Shown here: piece after piece, positions 43,446-54,367 of the stretch
How the letters are laid out: every line of letters begins with the position of its first letter
Position numbering within the stretch: position 1 is the stretch's first letter
DNA from: JAKZVK01 sp965248255
Lineage (GTDB): Bacteria; Acidobacteriota; Terriglobia; Bryobacterales; UBA6623
Direction: 5' to 3'
Length of the DNA: 64,000 bases
Assembly: GCA_965248255.1 (NCBI GenBank)
Contig: CBDFIW010000003.1
Span: 1,054,001 to 1,118,000 of the forward strand
The notes under the pieces: generated by a model
What the model saw: only the letters and a program-made list of their open reading frames with translations
What the model was told of the DNA's origin: nothing
The model's database searches: none
Program-made: the position numbers and the translations under genes

Positions 43446-45710
43446 ATGCGATTGCGATTGCGACTGTACTCTCCGTTCTTACTCTCACTGCTGCTAGCAC
43501 CTGTGCTGTTGGTCGAGTGGGCCTCGGCGCGGGCCGAGGTGGCGCTACAGCCGTTCGCCCAACAGGTGCGGCGGCTGGAGGACGCGCTGAACTACGCAGG
43601 CCAGCCGCTGCCGGCGAAGCTTCATGCGCAGATCAACGAGGCGATGGCTCTCGAGGATGAGGGTGAGGCGGTGCGGCGGCTCCAGGAACTGCTCGATCCG
43701 CTGGTGCTGGTTGAGGTGGGCATCAACGCCGAAAGCCGCGTAAAAGTGCGGCAGGCCGCCGCCGAGCCGGTGCTTGTGGAAAAGGGTACGCGGCTGTTTC
43801 TAGTAAAAGTGCTCAACGACGCCGCCGTCACGGCGCCGCTCCAGGTCGAGAGCCCCAACAGCGGCCGGACGTCCCTGCGGTCGCGGGGCGAGAAAGAACC
43901 GAAGATGGAGCTGACCCAGCAACACGTCAAGGAGCGCTGGGCGAATATCGAGCTCTACAACCAACCACCCATGGCGGAGCGGCTGTCGGGCCTGGGAATC
44001 GAGTACCAGATCCTACAGATCTACAGCCGTGACCGCGGGCAGCGCTCGGCCAAGATCGCGTTCAACGTCGGCCAAGGGACGCAGGACATCGGTTTCCGCA
44101 ATGACATTCTGGTGCTGTTCGACATCGAGCCCGCCCGGCCGCTGACGTTTCGCGTGAGGGACGAGAACGGCAAACCGTCGATCGGCGCCTTCGTTATCAA
44201 GGACCTGCAAGGCCGTATCTACCCCAACCCCTCGAAGCGCCTGGCGCCCGATTTCCCCTTCCAGCCGCAGGTCTATCGCGCCGACGGGGAGATTGTCCGT
44301 CTGCCTGATGGCTACTACACGATTCAGTATGACGGCGGCCCCGAATTCTACACGCGGACGAAAGAGCTGCCGATCAACGACAGCTCGCCCGATGAACTCT
44401 CGTTCCAGCTTCAGCGCTGGATCGATCCGTCGAAGTACGGCTGGTGGTCGGGCGACCACCACGTGCACGCCGCGGGCTGTTCGCACTACAAGAACCCGAC
44501 CGAGGGCGTATTGCCCCAGGACATGATTCGCCAGGTGCTGGGCGAGAACTTGAATATCGGGGCGGTGCTGACTTGGGGACCCTCGTGGTACTACCAGAAG
44601 CAGTTCTTCAGCAGCCAAGACAATCAGTTGTCGAAAGCCGAGCGCATCATGCATTACGACGTCGAGGTCTCGGGCTTCCCGTCGAGTCACGCCGGGCACT
44701 TGGTCTTGCTGGGGCTCAACGAAGATGACTACCCCGGTACGACGCGCGTCGACGAGTGGCCATCTTGGGACCTGCCGGTGCTGCAGTGGGGCAAGTCGCA
44801 GGGCGGCGTGGTCGGCTTTTCTCATTCGGGCTGGGGCCTGCAGGTGCGAAGCGACAAGCTTCCAAACTATGAGATGCCGGGCTTTGACGGCATCGGCGCG
44901 AACGAATACGTCGTTGACGTGACGCACGACGCCGTCGACTTCATTTCCGCTGTCGACACGCCGTCGGTCTGGGAGTTGAACGTCTGGTACCACACGTTGA
45001 GCGCCGGCTTTCGCGCGCGCATCAGCGGGGAGACCGATTTCCCCTGCATCTACGACGACAAGGTGGGGCTCGGACGCAGCTACGTCAAGCTCGACAAGCT
45101 CAGCTATCGCGGCTGGATTGACGGCATTCGCGACGGGCGCAACTACGTCAGCGACGGGAAAAGCCACTTGATTGACTTCACCGTAAACGGGGTGGAACTG
45201 GGCACGAACCAGAGCGAGGTGCAGATCAAGGCGGGCGAGAAGGTGCACGTCGCAGTGAAGGCGGCGGCGTTCCTGCCGCGCTATCCCGACCCGAAGTTCG
45301 CCACCTTGCGGTTCGACGAGAAGCCCTACTGGGACGTCGAGCGGGCGCGCATCCCGAACACGCGCGAGGTGCCGGTGGAGTTGGTCGTGAACGGTGAGTC
45401 GGTGGCGACACAAAACCTCCTGGCCGATGGGCAGGTCCGCGAGGTGACGTTCGACGTACCGATCAAGAAGAGCAGTTGGGTTGCGCTACGTATCTTCCCG
45501 TCGTCGCACACGAACCCAGTGTTCGTGATCGTGGACGGCAAGCCGGTTCGTGCGTCCCGCCGTAGCGCTGAATGGTGTCTGGCCGCGGTCAACCAGTGCT
45601 GGACACAGAAGTCCCCGAGGATCCGGCCCGAGGAACGTGAAGAGGCCCGCAAGGCCTACGACCATGCACGGAAGGTTTACCGGCAGCGTATCGCCGAGGC
45701 GGTTCCGTAG
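43446..45710 (+). CDS. Secreted CehA/McbA-type PHP metallohydrolase
   Basis: 754 residues with a signal peptide (LLSLLLAPVLLVEWASARA). The N-terminal 300 residues are beta-rich, with helical LEDALNYAGQPLPAKLHAQI. The metallohydrolase domain starts at GWWSGDHHVHAAGCSHY, the HxH motif of PHP/CehA enzymes, with VVGFSHSGWG and SRYVK-type segments later. Family members hydrolyse carbamates or esters, but most are uncharacterised. A second PHP-type gene lies at 47359. Confidence 0.75.
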   Translation: MRLRLRLYSPFLLSLLLAPVLLVEWASARAEVALQPFAQQVRRLEDALNYAGQPLPAKLHAQINEAMALEDEGEAVRRLQELLDPLVLVEVGINAESRVKVRQAAAEPVLVEKGTRLFLVKVLNDAAVTAPLQVESPNSGRTSLRSRGEKEPKMELTQQHVKERWANIELYNQPPMAERLSGLGIEYQILQIYSRDRGQRSAKIAFNVGQGTQDIGFRNDILVLFDIEPARPLTFRVRDENGKPSIGAFVIKDLQGRIYPNPSKRLAPDFPFQPQVYRADGEIVRLPDGYYTIQYDGGPEFYTRTKELPINDSSPDELSFQLQRWIDPSKYGWWSGDHHVHAAGCSHYKNPTEGVLPQDMIRQVLGENLNIGAVLTWGPSWYYQKQFFSSQDNQLSKAERIMHYDVEVSGFPSSHAGHLVLLGLNEDDYPGTTRVDEWPSWDLPVLQWGKSQGGVVGFSHSGWGLQVRSDKLPNYEMPGFDGIGANEYVVDVTHDAVDFISAVDTPSVWELNVWYHTLSAGFRARISGETDFPCIYDDKVGLGRSYVKLDKLSYRGWIDGIRDGRNYVSDGKSHLIDFTVNGVELGTNQSEVQIKAGEKVHVAVKAAAFLPRYPDPKFATLRFDEKPYWDVERARIPNTREVPVELVVNGESVATQNLLADGQVREVTFDVPIKKSSWVALRIFPSSHTNPVFVIVDGKPVRASRRSAEWCLAAVNQCWTQKSPRIRPEEREEARKAYDHARKVYRQRIAEAVP

Positions 45711-45719
45711 GGAAAAGCC

Positions 45720-45743
45720 GCGGATCTAAAAACCGAGATCCGC
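45720..45743. repeat. Hairpin repeat GCGGATCT-8-AGATCCGC, copy 2
   Basis: Lies between two converging genes, nine bases after a stop. It could fold as a weak bidirectional terminator, though there is no T-tract. Same arms as 37023-37046. Confidence 0.65.
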
Positions 45744-45760
45744 GCTACGCGGCTACGAGC

Positions 45761-46797
<1,037 letters not shown>

Positions 46798-46937
46798 TTT
46801 ACAAGACGGTTCTGCGTGCTCGGTGTGATGTGGAGTGCACACGGTTTGAATACGCCAATGAAGTGAAGCGGCGGCGATTCTCCGCGAGGCGGGCGAAGCG
46901 GTGTGATAGAATCGGCCACTTCGACAAGGGCTCTGCG

Positions 46938-47312
46938 ATGAAACGGGTGGAATGGGTCCTCAGGATTGCTCTGTGTGGCGAGTTTCTGGGGCATGGGATC
47001 TTTGCTTTTCGGGGTGCTCCTCATTTCCAGCAATTGCTGACCGGATCACTTGGGATCACAACCGAAGCGGCGGCCGCCGTCCTGCCCGTGATCGGCGTCA
47101 TTGACTTCGTGGTCGCGGCTCTGGCCCTGGCGAAGCCGCTGAGGATCGTACTTCTCTACGCCGCGCTGTGGGGTTTGCTGACCGGGCTGGCTCGTCCTGC
47201 TGCCGGGCGGGAGGTGTGGGACTTTGTCGAGCGCTGGCCGAATTGGGGCGTGCCGCTGGCGCTGCTTTACGTTCGTGGTTTCCCTCAGAAACGCGGTGAC
47301 TGGCTGCGGTAG
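46938..47312 (+). CDS. DoxX-like small membrane protein
   Basis: 124 residues from ATG 46938 (MKRVEWVLRIALCGEFLGHG). Four predicted membrane segments: VLRIALCGEFLGHGIFAF, VLPVIGVIDFVVAALALA, IVLLYAALWGLLTGLA and WGVPLALLYV. This is the size and topology of DoxX/YphA-like proteins, whose function is poorly defined. The longer frame from 46767 overlaps the neighbouring gene's start and is rejected. Confidence 0.65.
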   Translation: MKRVEWVLRIALCGEFLGHGIFAFRGAPHFQQLLTGSLGITTEAAAAVLPVIGVIDFVVAALALAKPLRIVLLYAALWGLLTGLARPAAGREVWDFVERWPNWGVPLALLYVRGFPQKRGDWLR

Positions 47313-47358
47313 CCGGCTCGTGTGCAGGTAGCTTCGGCCCGCACGCAAACGCCGTGAT

Positions 47359-49722
47359 ATGATTCCTCGCATGCGCCGCGCCGCGTTCGGTCTGTTCGTC
47401 GTTCTAACCTCATCCTTTCCCTTGGCAGGGCAGCATCTGCCCTACGGGATGGTCGTGAATGTCGACCATCACGGGCTGGCGCATCAGGGGACGTTCGACC
47501 TGCATCCAGATGGACCTATTACGTACGTTTGGAATACCTACCGGGCGAGTCACGAGCGGATCTACAGCACGCGCTTCGAGAACGCACGCCGCGCTCACGC
47601 TCAGCAACTGACCGCCGGCGCCGGCATTTACTATCGGCCGCTGTTTGTCGCCACCGGCGAGCGGTCGGGCTGGGTGTTCTGGCAGGCGGAACGAAACGGG
47701 CTTTGGGTGATCATCGGCAGGCGTCTGGACGAGGGCTTCTGGCAGCCCATTGAAACGATCAGCCCGGCCGGCCAAAACTCACTGTTCCCTTCCGTGACCG
47801 CCCATGACGGCGGAGTCGCTGTAGCTTGGGAAGATCATTCGAGCGTGCCGCAACGCATTCAAATCCGTACGTGGGACGGGCGGAGTTGGCAGGCGTCGGC
47901 GACGGTTTCAGGGCCGCGGAAACCGGCCTACCGGCCAGCCTTGGCCGCCACGGATGGCGGTGAGCTGTGGTCGTTTTGGGACCGCTACGAAGGACGGAAC
48001 TACGCGGTGTATGGGAGACGGGTTGCTCCCGATCACGGTCCGATCGAGCGTCTCTCGCCGCCCGGAAAGAGCTGCCTCAAAGCGGTTGCCATCTACGGCG
48101 CGGATACCGGTCTGGTCGCGGCTTGGGTCGCGAACATCGACGTCATCGGCGGCGAGGGAGCCATCGACCAGTGGAATACGCTTCAAGGCGCACGCCGCGA
48201 GAACGGCAAGTGGAGGGTGTTCGAGAAGGACGGCTTCGAGCAGGACGGGGTGCGGGATCTCGCCGACCTCAGCCACGGTTTGCTCTTTCCCATGGAGCCC
48301 GAACCGAGCACCGTCACCGGATACTCCGGCCGCCGCCGCCACCCGATGCTGATCGAGAACTCCGGTCAAGTCTGGCTGCTGTGGGAACACAAGATGGTCA
48401 TTCATCGCAGCACTGAGCCGGGCGAGCTGTTCGGCATGCGGTTTGACGGGAAGAAATGGTCCAGACCGCTTCGCGTCCACTCGGGCCTGGTCCAGTACGA
48501 AGTGCCCACGAGCCGCCGGGCCGTTGGAGGCGAGCTGACGATTCTCGGCCTCGATCGTCAGCACAGCTACCGCACGTCCCGCGTCGAACTCGGGAAGGCG
48601 GCGCCCATCCGTGTACCGTCGAGCGTCGCGGGCTGGAAACGGCAAGAGCTTCCGCTGCGCGATTTCGGTCCGCGGCGTTCGATCGAGATCGACGGCAAGA
48701 CGCACTATTTGTACTGGGGCGATCTGCACGTCCACAGCACGCTCACGCAGGACGCCGAGGGCGAGCCCGATGAGCTGCTACACTATGCCCGCGACAAGGC
48801 CAAGATCGACGTCATGGTCATGCAGGAGAACGACGCCTCCTCTTGGCTGGACGCCGGCGCCCAAGGCGCGTATCGAGGCGGCATGTTGCCGGAAGCGTGG
48901 TATCGCATCGGCGTTTACCTCAGCCGCAAGCACACCGAGCCGGGGCGCTTCATTGCGCTGCCCGGGTGGGAGTGGTCGGACCGCACCGACGACAAGCGGC
49001 CCAACCACCGCACCGTGATCTTCGCCGGGGACGAAACACCGATCATCCGGCACGCCGAGAACGATGGCGACTTCGACGAGCTGTGTGATCTGGTCGAGGC
49101 GGCAGGCGGCGTGATGAACACCCAGCACCCGCACTTTCGACTGACCCGACGGCCATGCGACGGGAACATCGAGGTGGCGTCCGGGTGGAGGGTTTTCATC
49201 AACCGGCCGGAGAAGATTCACCGCGACCTGTCGGCCGGTTTCAAGGTCGGGTTCGTTGCCACGAGCGACGGTCACCGCCGCGACCCCGGTACCGGCGGCG
49301 GCCTGACTGGCATCTACGCGCCGGAGCTAACACCACAGGCCATCCTCGATGCCATCAAGGACCACCGTGTTTTCGCGACGAACGGCTCACGCATCGAGAT
49401 CGATGCCCGCGCCAACGGGGTCTTTATGGGACAAGATGTCGAGACCGATGGCGGGGTCGCGCTCTCGCTCGATGTCCGAACGCCGCGTCCCATCGTGCGT
49501 GTGGTGTTGGTCAGGGATGGTGACGAGATCCTGGTGGTGCCTGGTGAGAATCAGAAGGAGCTAAAGAAGGGCCACATCGACCGGCCGTCGGAAGGTTTCC
49601 ATTGGTACTACTGGCGGATCGAAATCGAGGGCACGTCGCCCAACTACCCCGGCAATTTGAAGGTCGCCGAAGGCCATCTGGCGTGGTCCAGTCCGCACCG
49701 GGTCTACTCAATGAGTGAGTGA
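47359..49722 (+). CDS. Secreted PHP-domain protein, DUF3604-like
   Basis: 787 residues, or 783 from the second ATG at 47371, which starts the signal peptide MRRAAFGLFVVLTSSFPLAG. The first ~440 residues form a repetitive beta structure (IYYRPLFVATGERSGWVFWQ, DGGVAVAWEDHS, LAATDGGELWSFWD), probably a propeller. The catalytic half begins at LYWGDLHVHSTLTQDAEGEP (PHP metal motif HxH), followed by VMVMQENDASS, PGWEWS and FVATSDGHRRDPG. A metal-dependent hydrolase of unknown substrate. Confidence 0.75.
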   Translation: MIPRMRRAAFGLFVVLTSSFPLAGQHLPYGMVVNVDHHGLAHQGTFDLHPDGPITYVWNTYRASHERIYSTRFENARRAHAQQLTAGAGIYYRPLFVATGERSGWVFWQAERNGLWVIIGRRLDEGFWQPIETISPAGQNSLFPSVTAHDGGVAVAWEDHSSVPQRIQIRTWDGRSWQASATVSGPRKPAYRPALAATDGGELWSFWDRYEGRNYAVYGRRVAPDHGPIERLSPPGKSCLKAVAIYGADTGLVAAWVANIDVIGGEGAIDQWNTLQGARRENGKWRVFEKDGFEQDGVRDLADLSHGLLFPMEPEPSTVTGYSGRRRHPMLIENSGQVWLLWEHKMVIHRSTEPGELFGMRFDGKKWSRPLRVHSGLVQYEVPTSRRAVGGELTILGLDRQHSYRTSRVELGKAAPIRVPSSVAGWKRQELPLRDFGPRRSIEIDGKTHYLYWGDLHVHSTLTQDAEGEPDELLHYARDKAKIDVMVMQENDASSWLDAGAQGAYRGGMLPEAWYRIGVYLSRKHTEPGRFIALPGWEWSDRTDDKRPNHRTVIFAGDETPIIRHAENDGDFDELCDLVEAAGGVMNTQHPHFRLTRRPCDGNIEVASGWRVFINRPEKIHRDLSAGFKVGFVATSDGHRRDPGTGGGLTGIYAPELTPQAILDAIKDHRVFATNGSRIEIDARANGVFMGQDVETDGGVALSLDVRTPRPIVRVVLVRDGDEILVVPGENQKELKKGHIDRPSEGFHWYYWRIEIEGTSPNYPGNLKVAEGHLAWSSPHRVYSMSE

Positions 49723-49725
49723 GGG

Positions 49726-50175
49726 CTATTTCTTTGGGATCAGACTCTGCTCTGCCCAGAGATCCAACTGCCTGCGCAGGGTCTGAGCCAGTTTCGACCC
49801 GGGCTTGAGCCTGATCAGCGACTCGAACTGTTGCGCCGCCGCGGTGTAATCCTTCCGGTCGGCATAGATCATCCCGAGTACATAGTGTGTTTGAGGGAAT
49901 GCCGATGCTCCGTCGCTCTTCTGCACGTGTAGAGCCGAGTTGAGCGCGTCGTCGAGGCGGTCGAGATAGAGACACGAGATCGCGTGTGCGAAGCGCACCT
50001 CAGTCATTCTCGGGTCAAGCTTGACTGCGTGTTCGGCAAGTGCGGCGACTTCTTTCCATCGAGACTGGGCCATCTCGATTCGGATCAGCGGTAGGTACGG
50101 CGGCAGATAGTCCTTGTCGCCCTCAACGGCCTTTCGAAAGGTTTTCCTAGCCCAGCCCGTCTGTTTTTTGCTTAG
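49726..50175 (-). pseudogene. Acidobacterial TPR protein, C-terminal fragment
   Basis: Reads SKKQTGWARKTFRKAVEGDK, DYLPPYLPLIRIEMAQSRWK and TPR repeats (THYVLGMIYADRKDYTAAAQ) to the stop. It has no start of its own upstream. It continues the frame left at 52226 across one CTAAG repeat (GTIRL-SKKQT). See 53630-53938 for the N terminus and 52226-52533 for the middle. Confidence 0.8.
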
Positions 50176-50975
50176 GCTACCTTGCCCTTTTATGCGGACA
50201 TCTGTGTGGACGCGGAGTCTACCTCCAGTTTACAGTTTGAGCTTTCATGGTCCCTGGAACCTGACGGTCACTGTGTTAGCTTGTTTGCCGTCTACGGCGA
50301 CGAGGATGTCCACTTCGCCACTGGCACCTAGGGCTCTGGGCAGCGGTCCAAGGTTGACCTGATCCAGACCTATGAATTGGCCCTGGGCCACAGGGTCCGC
50401 AACATCCACAACCCTACCACCCACGGTGGCGGTGGCGCCTGTCGTCGCGCCGCGCATTCCCGTTCCGAAGAGGACCAGGAAAAGCCGGTCGCCTTCGGGG
50501 CCGAAGTCCATAGGCAGAGCGGTTCGCTCGCCCAAGGGCGCACTGGAGTCAAAGACTAGTTCAGTGGTCTGCGTACCGTCGGGAGCGACTCTCACGATGA
50601 AAGCAGCAGCTACGCCTTGCCCACTGGCGTTTGCAGTAAAGATACCCGGAGCTACGTCCTCGACCCCTACCGTACCAGTCGCCACGACCTCGGCGTTAAC
50701 GGTTACGGTAACTGATCCAAGCCCGGTTTTGGTGCCCTCAGGAATCAAGAAATTGGCCTGACGCGGGGAAACAAAGAAGAGAGGAGCTGCCCGTTCCAGT
50801 CCGTCACTGCCCTTGACGCGCACCGAGGTGCCGGCGAGCTCAACCGGCAGCGGCACTTGCGCAACCCCCACCGTGGTGGTCGCCAACCCCTGTCCAAAGC
50901 CGCTAACGATCGACCCGGGAGCGACGCTAAGGGCCCCGCTCGCAGCCGAAACCGTGGCCACCGCAGGCAGGCCTA

Positions 50976-52069
50976 TTGAATCCCGCAAATTATTATGACA
51001 CTTTTTGATAGTGTGGAGCATCTATATATGTATGGGCAACCCCAAAGGTGTGAAGCGGGATTTCAAGGCGCTGGAGAAGCGCCGTTTCGAAGCGATGCGG
51101 CTGCTCCACCAAGGCCACAATCAGTCCGAGACGGCGAGACGGCTGAACGTCGCTCGCCAAACCGTCAGTGAGTGGCGGCGGCAATACCGCGAGCAGGGTG
51201 CGGCCGGACTCCGCCAGGCCGGGCGCGCCGGACGCAAGCCGCTCCTCGATGCCGCACAACGCGAACGCCTGACGTCGCTGCTGCTGGAAGGCCCGGAAGC
51301 CCACGGCTTCCCAACGCCCCTGTGGAGCTGTCCGCGGGTGGCTCGGCTGACCGGAGACGAGTTCGGGGTCGCATACCACGCAGGCCACGCCTGGAAGATC
51401 CTGCGAGCGCTCGACTGGAGCCCGCAACGCCCGGCCGGAAAGGCGCGCGAGCGCAACGAAGAGCGGATCCGCACCTGGAAGCGCAAGACCTGGAAGCGCA
51501 TTAAAAAAAAGCCCAAAACGAAGGCCGTACGCTCGTCTTCATCGACGAAAGCGGATTGAGTCAGAAGCCGCATCGCTGCCGCACCTGGGCGCCACGTGGC
51601 CAAACACCGGTGCTGCAGTTTAACTTCAACTGGGAGAAGCTTTCCGTCTCGGCGGGGCTGACGCTGCGTAACTTCTACTTCCGGCTCTATCCCGGTGCGA
51701 TCGGCAAAGAGCAAGTGATCGACTTTCTCAAGGCGTTGGTACGTCATATCGATCGCCCGCTGCTGATCGTCTGGGATCGGCTGCCGGCGCACCGTAGCCG
51801 CCTGGTGCAAGAGTTCATCGAACTCTCCGAAGGCCACATCGCAACCGAGTACTTGCCACCCTATGCGCCGGAGTTGAATCCGGTGGAATACATCTGGGCT
51901 TACTGGAAGCAGCACGAGTTGCCGAACGTCTGTCCGAAAGACTACGGCGAGCTGAACGAGCGGGCCCGCAAGGCACTCCGCCGCATGTACCGCAAACCGC
52001 GTTTGATCACGGTCTTCTGGAAACAGTCTTCTCTTTGTTTTGACTGACTCTATATTATGCGGGAGTCAA
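50976..52069 (+). mobile_element. IS630-family insertion sequence, copy 3
   Basis: 1094 bp between TA 50974-50975 and TA 52070-52071. Right end (complement) TTGACTCCCGCATAATAT, the variant shared with copy 4. Nested inside the insertion at 50176-52225. Confidence 0.94.
51032..52047 (+). CDS. IS630 transposase, copy 3
   Basis: As copy 1, with A_AAA_AAG at 51505-51511. Two amino-acid differences in the catalytic frame: Thr to Ile in KEQVIDFLK and Ala to Val near the end (LITVFWKQ). The D-D-E residues are kept. Confidence 0.92.
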
Positions 52070-52225
52070 TAATGTCTGCCTTGGCACAATTTTGTCGAAT
52101 TCGTCTGTAACAGGGATTGCCGATTGGGATGTCCGGCACAGGCATGGTACTCCTTTTCTCGTCCCGAGGTCAACGACGGTGCGCCCGAGAGCAATGCGGC
52201 GACAGGGTTGAGGTGTCCCAATGAC

Positions 52226-52533
52226 CTTAGACGGATCGTCCCGAGAGAATGCCAAGCGACCGCGAACTCAGGGTGAAACTCAACGGCTTTCTCGAGCCGC
52301 TTCACGGCCTGTTCGAGGTCGGGCTTTTTCTTTAGAAGCTCTGCTTCAGTCCTTTCGTAGGCTTTCTTGGCTTCCGGCGGCACATTGAACGTCGTGACAC
52401 TAACGAATCGGCCCGATTGCTGGACCGCCCGAAGCACAATGATTCCGATGTCGGCTTGGTCAAAGCTCAGGACCCCCAGCACACGTGGCTGCGCCTGGAA
52501 GCCGGGAAGGATGGCGCGGACGTCGCATCTACC
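52226..52533 (-). pseudogene. Acidobacterial TPR protein, middle fragment
   Basis: Reads GRCDVRAILPGFQAQPRVLG, GIIVLRAVQQSGRFVSVTTF, then VPPEAKKAYERTEAELLKKK and the TPR start LEKAVEFHPEFAVAWHSLG. Bounded by IS630 copy 4 on the N-terminal side and the CTTAG insertion on the other. Confidence 0.8.
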
Positions 52534-52535
52534 TA

Positions 52536-53629
52536 TTGAATCCCGCAAATGATTATGACACTTTTTGACAGTGTGGAGCATCTATATATGTATGGGCAAC
52601 CCCAAAGGTGTGAAGCGGGATTTCAAGGCGCTGGAGAAGCGCCGTTTCGAAGCGATGCGGCTGCTCCACCAAGGCCACAATCAGTCCGAGACGGCGAGAC
52701 GGCTGAACGTCGCTCGCCAAACCGTCAGTGAGTGGCGGCGGCAATACCGCGAGCAGGGTGCGGCCGGACTCCGCCAGGCCGGGCGCGCCGGACGCAAGCC
52801 GCTCCTCGATGCCGCACAACGCGAACGCCTGACGTCGCTGCTGCTGGAAGGCCCGGAAGCCCACGGCTTCCCAACGCCCCTGTGGAGCTGTCCGCGGGTG
52901 GCTCGGCTGACCGGAGACGAGTTCGGGGTCGCATACCACGCAGGCCACGCCTGGAAGATCCTGCGAGCGCTCGACTGGAGCCCGCAACGCCCGGCCGGAA
53001 AGGCGCGCGAGCGCAACGAAGAGCGGATCCGCACCTGGAAGCGCAAGACCTGGAAGCGCATTAAAAAAAAGCCCAAAACGAAGGCCGTACGCTCGTCTTC
53101 ATCGACGAAAGCGGATTGAGTCAGAAGCCGCATCGCTGCCGCACCTGGGCGCCACGTGGCCAAACACCGGTGCTGCAGTTTAACTTCAACTGGGAGAAGC
53201 TTTCCGTCTCGGCGGGGCTGACGCTGCGTAACTTCTACTTCCGGCTCTATCCCGGTGCGATCGGCAAAGAGCAAGTGACCGACTTTCTCAAGGCGTTGGT
53301 ACGTCATATCGATCGCCCGCTGCTGATCGTCTGGGATCGGCTGCCGGCGCACCGTAGCCGCCTGGTGCAAGAGTTCATCGAACTCTCCGAAGGCCACATC
53401 GCAACCGAGTACTTGCCACCCTATGCGCCGGAGTTGAATCCGGTGGAATACATCTGGGCTTACTGGAAGCAGCACGAGTTGCCGAACGTCTGCCCGAAAG
53501 ACTACGGCGAGCTGAACGAGCGGGCCCGCAAGGCACTCCGCCGCATGTACCGCAAACCGCGTTTGATCACGGCCTTCTGGAAACAGTCTTCTCTTTGTTT
53601 TGACTGACTCTATATTATGCGGGAGTCAA
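52536..53629 (+). mobile_element. IS630-family insertion sequence, copy 4
   Basis: 1094 bp between TA 52534-52535 and TA 53630-53631. The left end has one change (AAATGATTAT for AAATTATTAT). Right end as in copy 3. Removing it with one TA rejoins YRNL-GRCDV in frame. Confidence 0.94.
52592..53607 (+). CDS. IS630 transposase, copy 4
   Basis: As copy 1, with A_AAA_AAG at 53065-53071. One silent change near the end (CTGCCCGAAAG). The protein appears identical to copies 1 and 2. Confidence 0.92.
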
Positions 53630-53938
53630 TAGGTTGCGATAACCTCCGCCACCCACAGCGCCTCGTGTCGTGCCGGCTTCACGCGGCCGCGAAACCGTCG
53701 CGTCGATCAAGGGGGGATTCGCATCGCCTCTGATCCGGAAAGAAAATCTGCCCCGCGAATCGGTTTTCGTCTCGACATTCCGGCGCCCCGGACAATGCCG
53801 TTCGATCACGGCGGGTTCGGGTGGCGGCGAACCGTCGGGCACGACCACACGGCCGGTGATGGTGAAGGGACTCTCGGCGAAGAGAGGTAGGGAGGCTAGA
53901 ACAGCGACAGCCATCGTAAGTCGGCTGTAGAAGCACAT
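53630..53938 (-). pseudogene. Acidobacterial secreted TPR protein, N-terminal fragment
   Basis: Starts at ATG 53938 with a signal peptide (LTMAVAVLASLPLFAES), then a carboxypeptidase-regulatory-like segment (FTITGRVVVPDGSPPPEPAV, TKTDSRGRFSFRIRGD). The intact gene, rebuilt from 53938-53630, 52533-52226 and 50170-49726, would encode 353 residues: signal, beta-sandwich, then TPR repeats. It has been hit twice, by IS630 copy 4 and by the CTTAG-flanked insertion. Product role unknown; probably periplasmic. Confidence 0.8.
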
Positions 53939-54133
53939 GGCCCGGCCTCACCCTTTCCGCAGACACACGGAATCCCAGTGCGATCATACCACCGGAATCT
54001 GGGCATCGTATGTGAACGAAGGCAGCTGGTACGGCAGCCTCAAGTGCCTGTGATGAACCCGAGAAGCTGTAGCCCGATCTAACCGAGAGATGTTATCAGG
54101 GTCTTTGGTGTTCGATGCTACAGTTGGGGTAGC

Positions 54134-54328
54134 ATGCCTAAGACCGCTAAGCGTGTAAGTACTCAGAGGGCCAAACCACGGCCAGCGGATCGTCGCAAAG
54201 CGCCCCGTCTCGGGGCGGCCACCCAACTCACAGAAGACGAGGCTGACGTGATCATCTCGAAGCGGTGGGAAGAAAGCGAGGAGTGGATACCTTGGGAGAA
54301 GGTGGAAGCCGAGCTCCGCAAGGAATGA
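54134..54328 (+). CDS. Small antitoxin-like protein of a RelE-type pair
   Basis: 64 residues. A basic N-terminal region (KTAKRVSTQRAKPRPADRRK) and an acidic helical end (QLTEDEADVIISKRWEESEE, WEKVEAELRKE). It lies 39 bases upstream of a RelE/ParE-type toxin frame, which suggests the antitoxin. The family is not recognised with certainty. Because the toxin is frameshifted, it may now be an orphan. Confidence 0.55.
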   Translation: MPKTAKRVSTQRAKPRPADRRKAPRLGAATQLTEDEADVIISKRWEESEEWIPWEKVEAELRKE

Positions 54329-54367
54329 CCGCGCAAGAGTTGACTCCTAGATGGCGAACTATTCAGT

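Larger units (their letters stand above)
50176..52225 (-). other. 2050-bp insertion in the TPR gene, flanked by 5-bp direct repeats
   Basis: The + strand has CTTAG at 50171-50175 and again at 52226-52230. Deleting 50176-52225 plus one CTTAG rejoins the TPR gene in frame. Without IS630 copy 3 and its duplicated TA the insert is 954 bp. Its ends show no inverted repeats I can see, and it carries the TIGR03437 gene piece but no transposase of its own. Confidence 0.65.
50245..52225 (-). pseudogene. TIGR03437 (Solibacter C-terminal domain) protein remnant, split by IS630 copy 3
   Basis: Coding parts are about 52225-52070 and 50973-50245. Across the IS the frame reads IPVTDEFDKIVPRQTL-GLPAV, then SAASGALSVAPGSIVSGFG, RAAPLFFVSPRQANFLIPEG, PGIFTANASGQGVAAA and the stop after VTVRFQGP. 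This matches the beta-rich C-terminal domain that is abundant in Solibacter-type acidobacteria. There is no clear start or N-terminal domain, so only the tail of a larger protein was carried in. Confidence 0.75.

Noticed and set aside
44013..45413. 466-codon minus-strand open frame
   Set aside because: Antisense shadow of the CehA/PHP-type gene; no recognisable motif or ribosome binding site.
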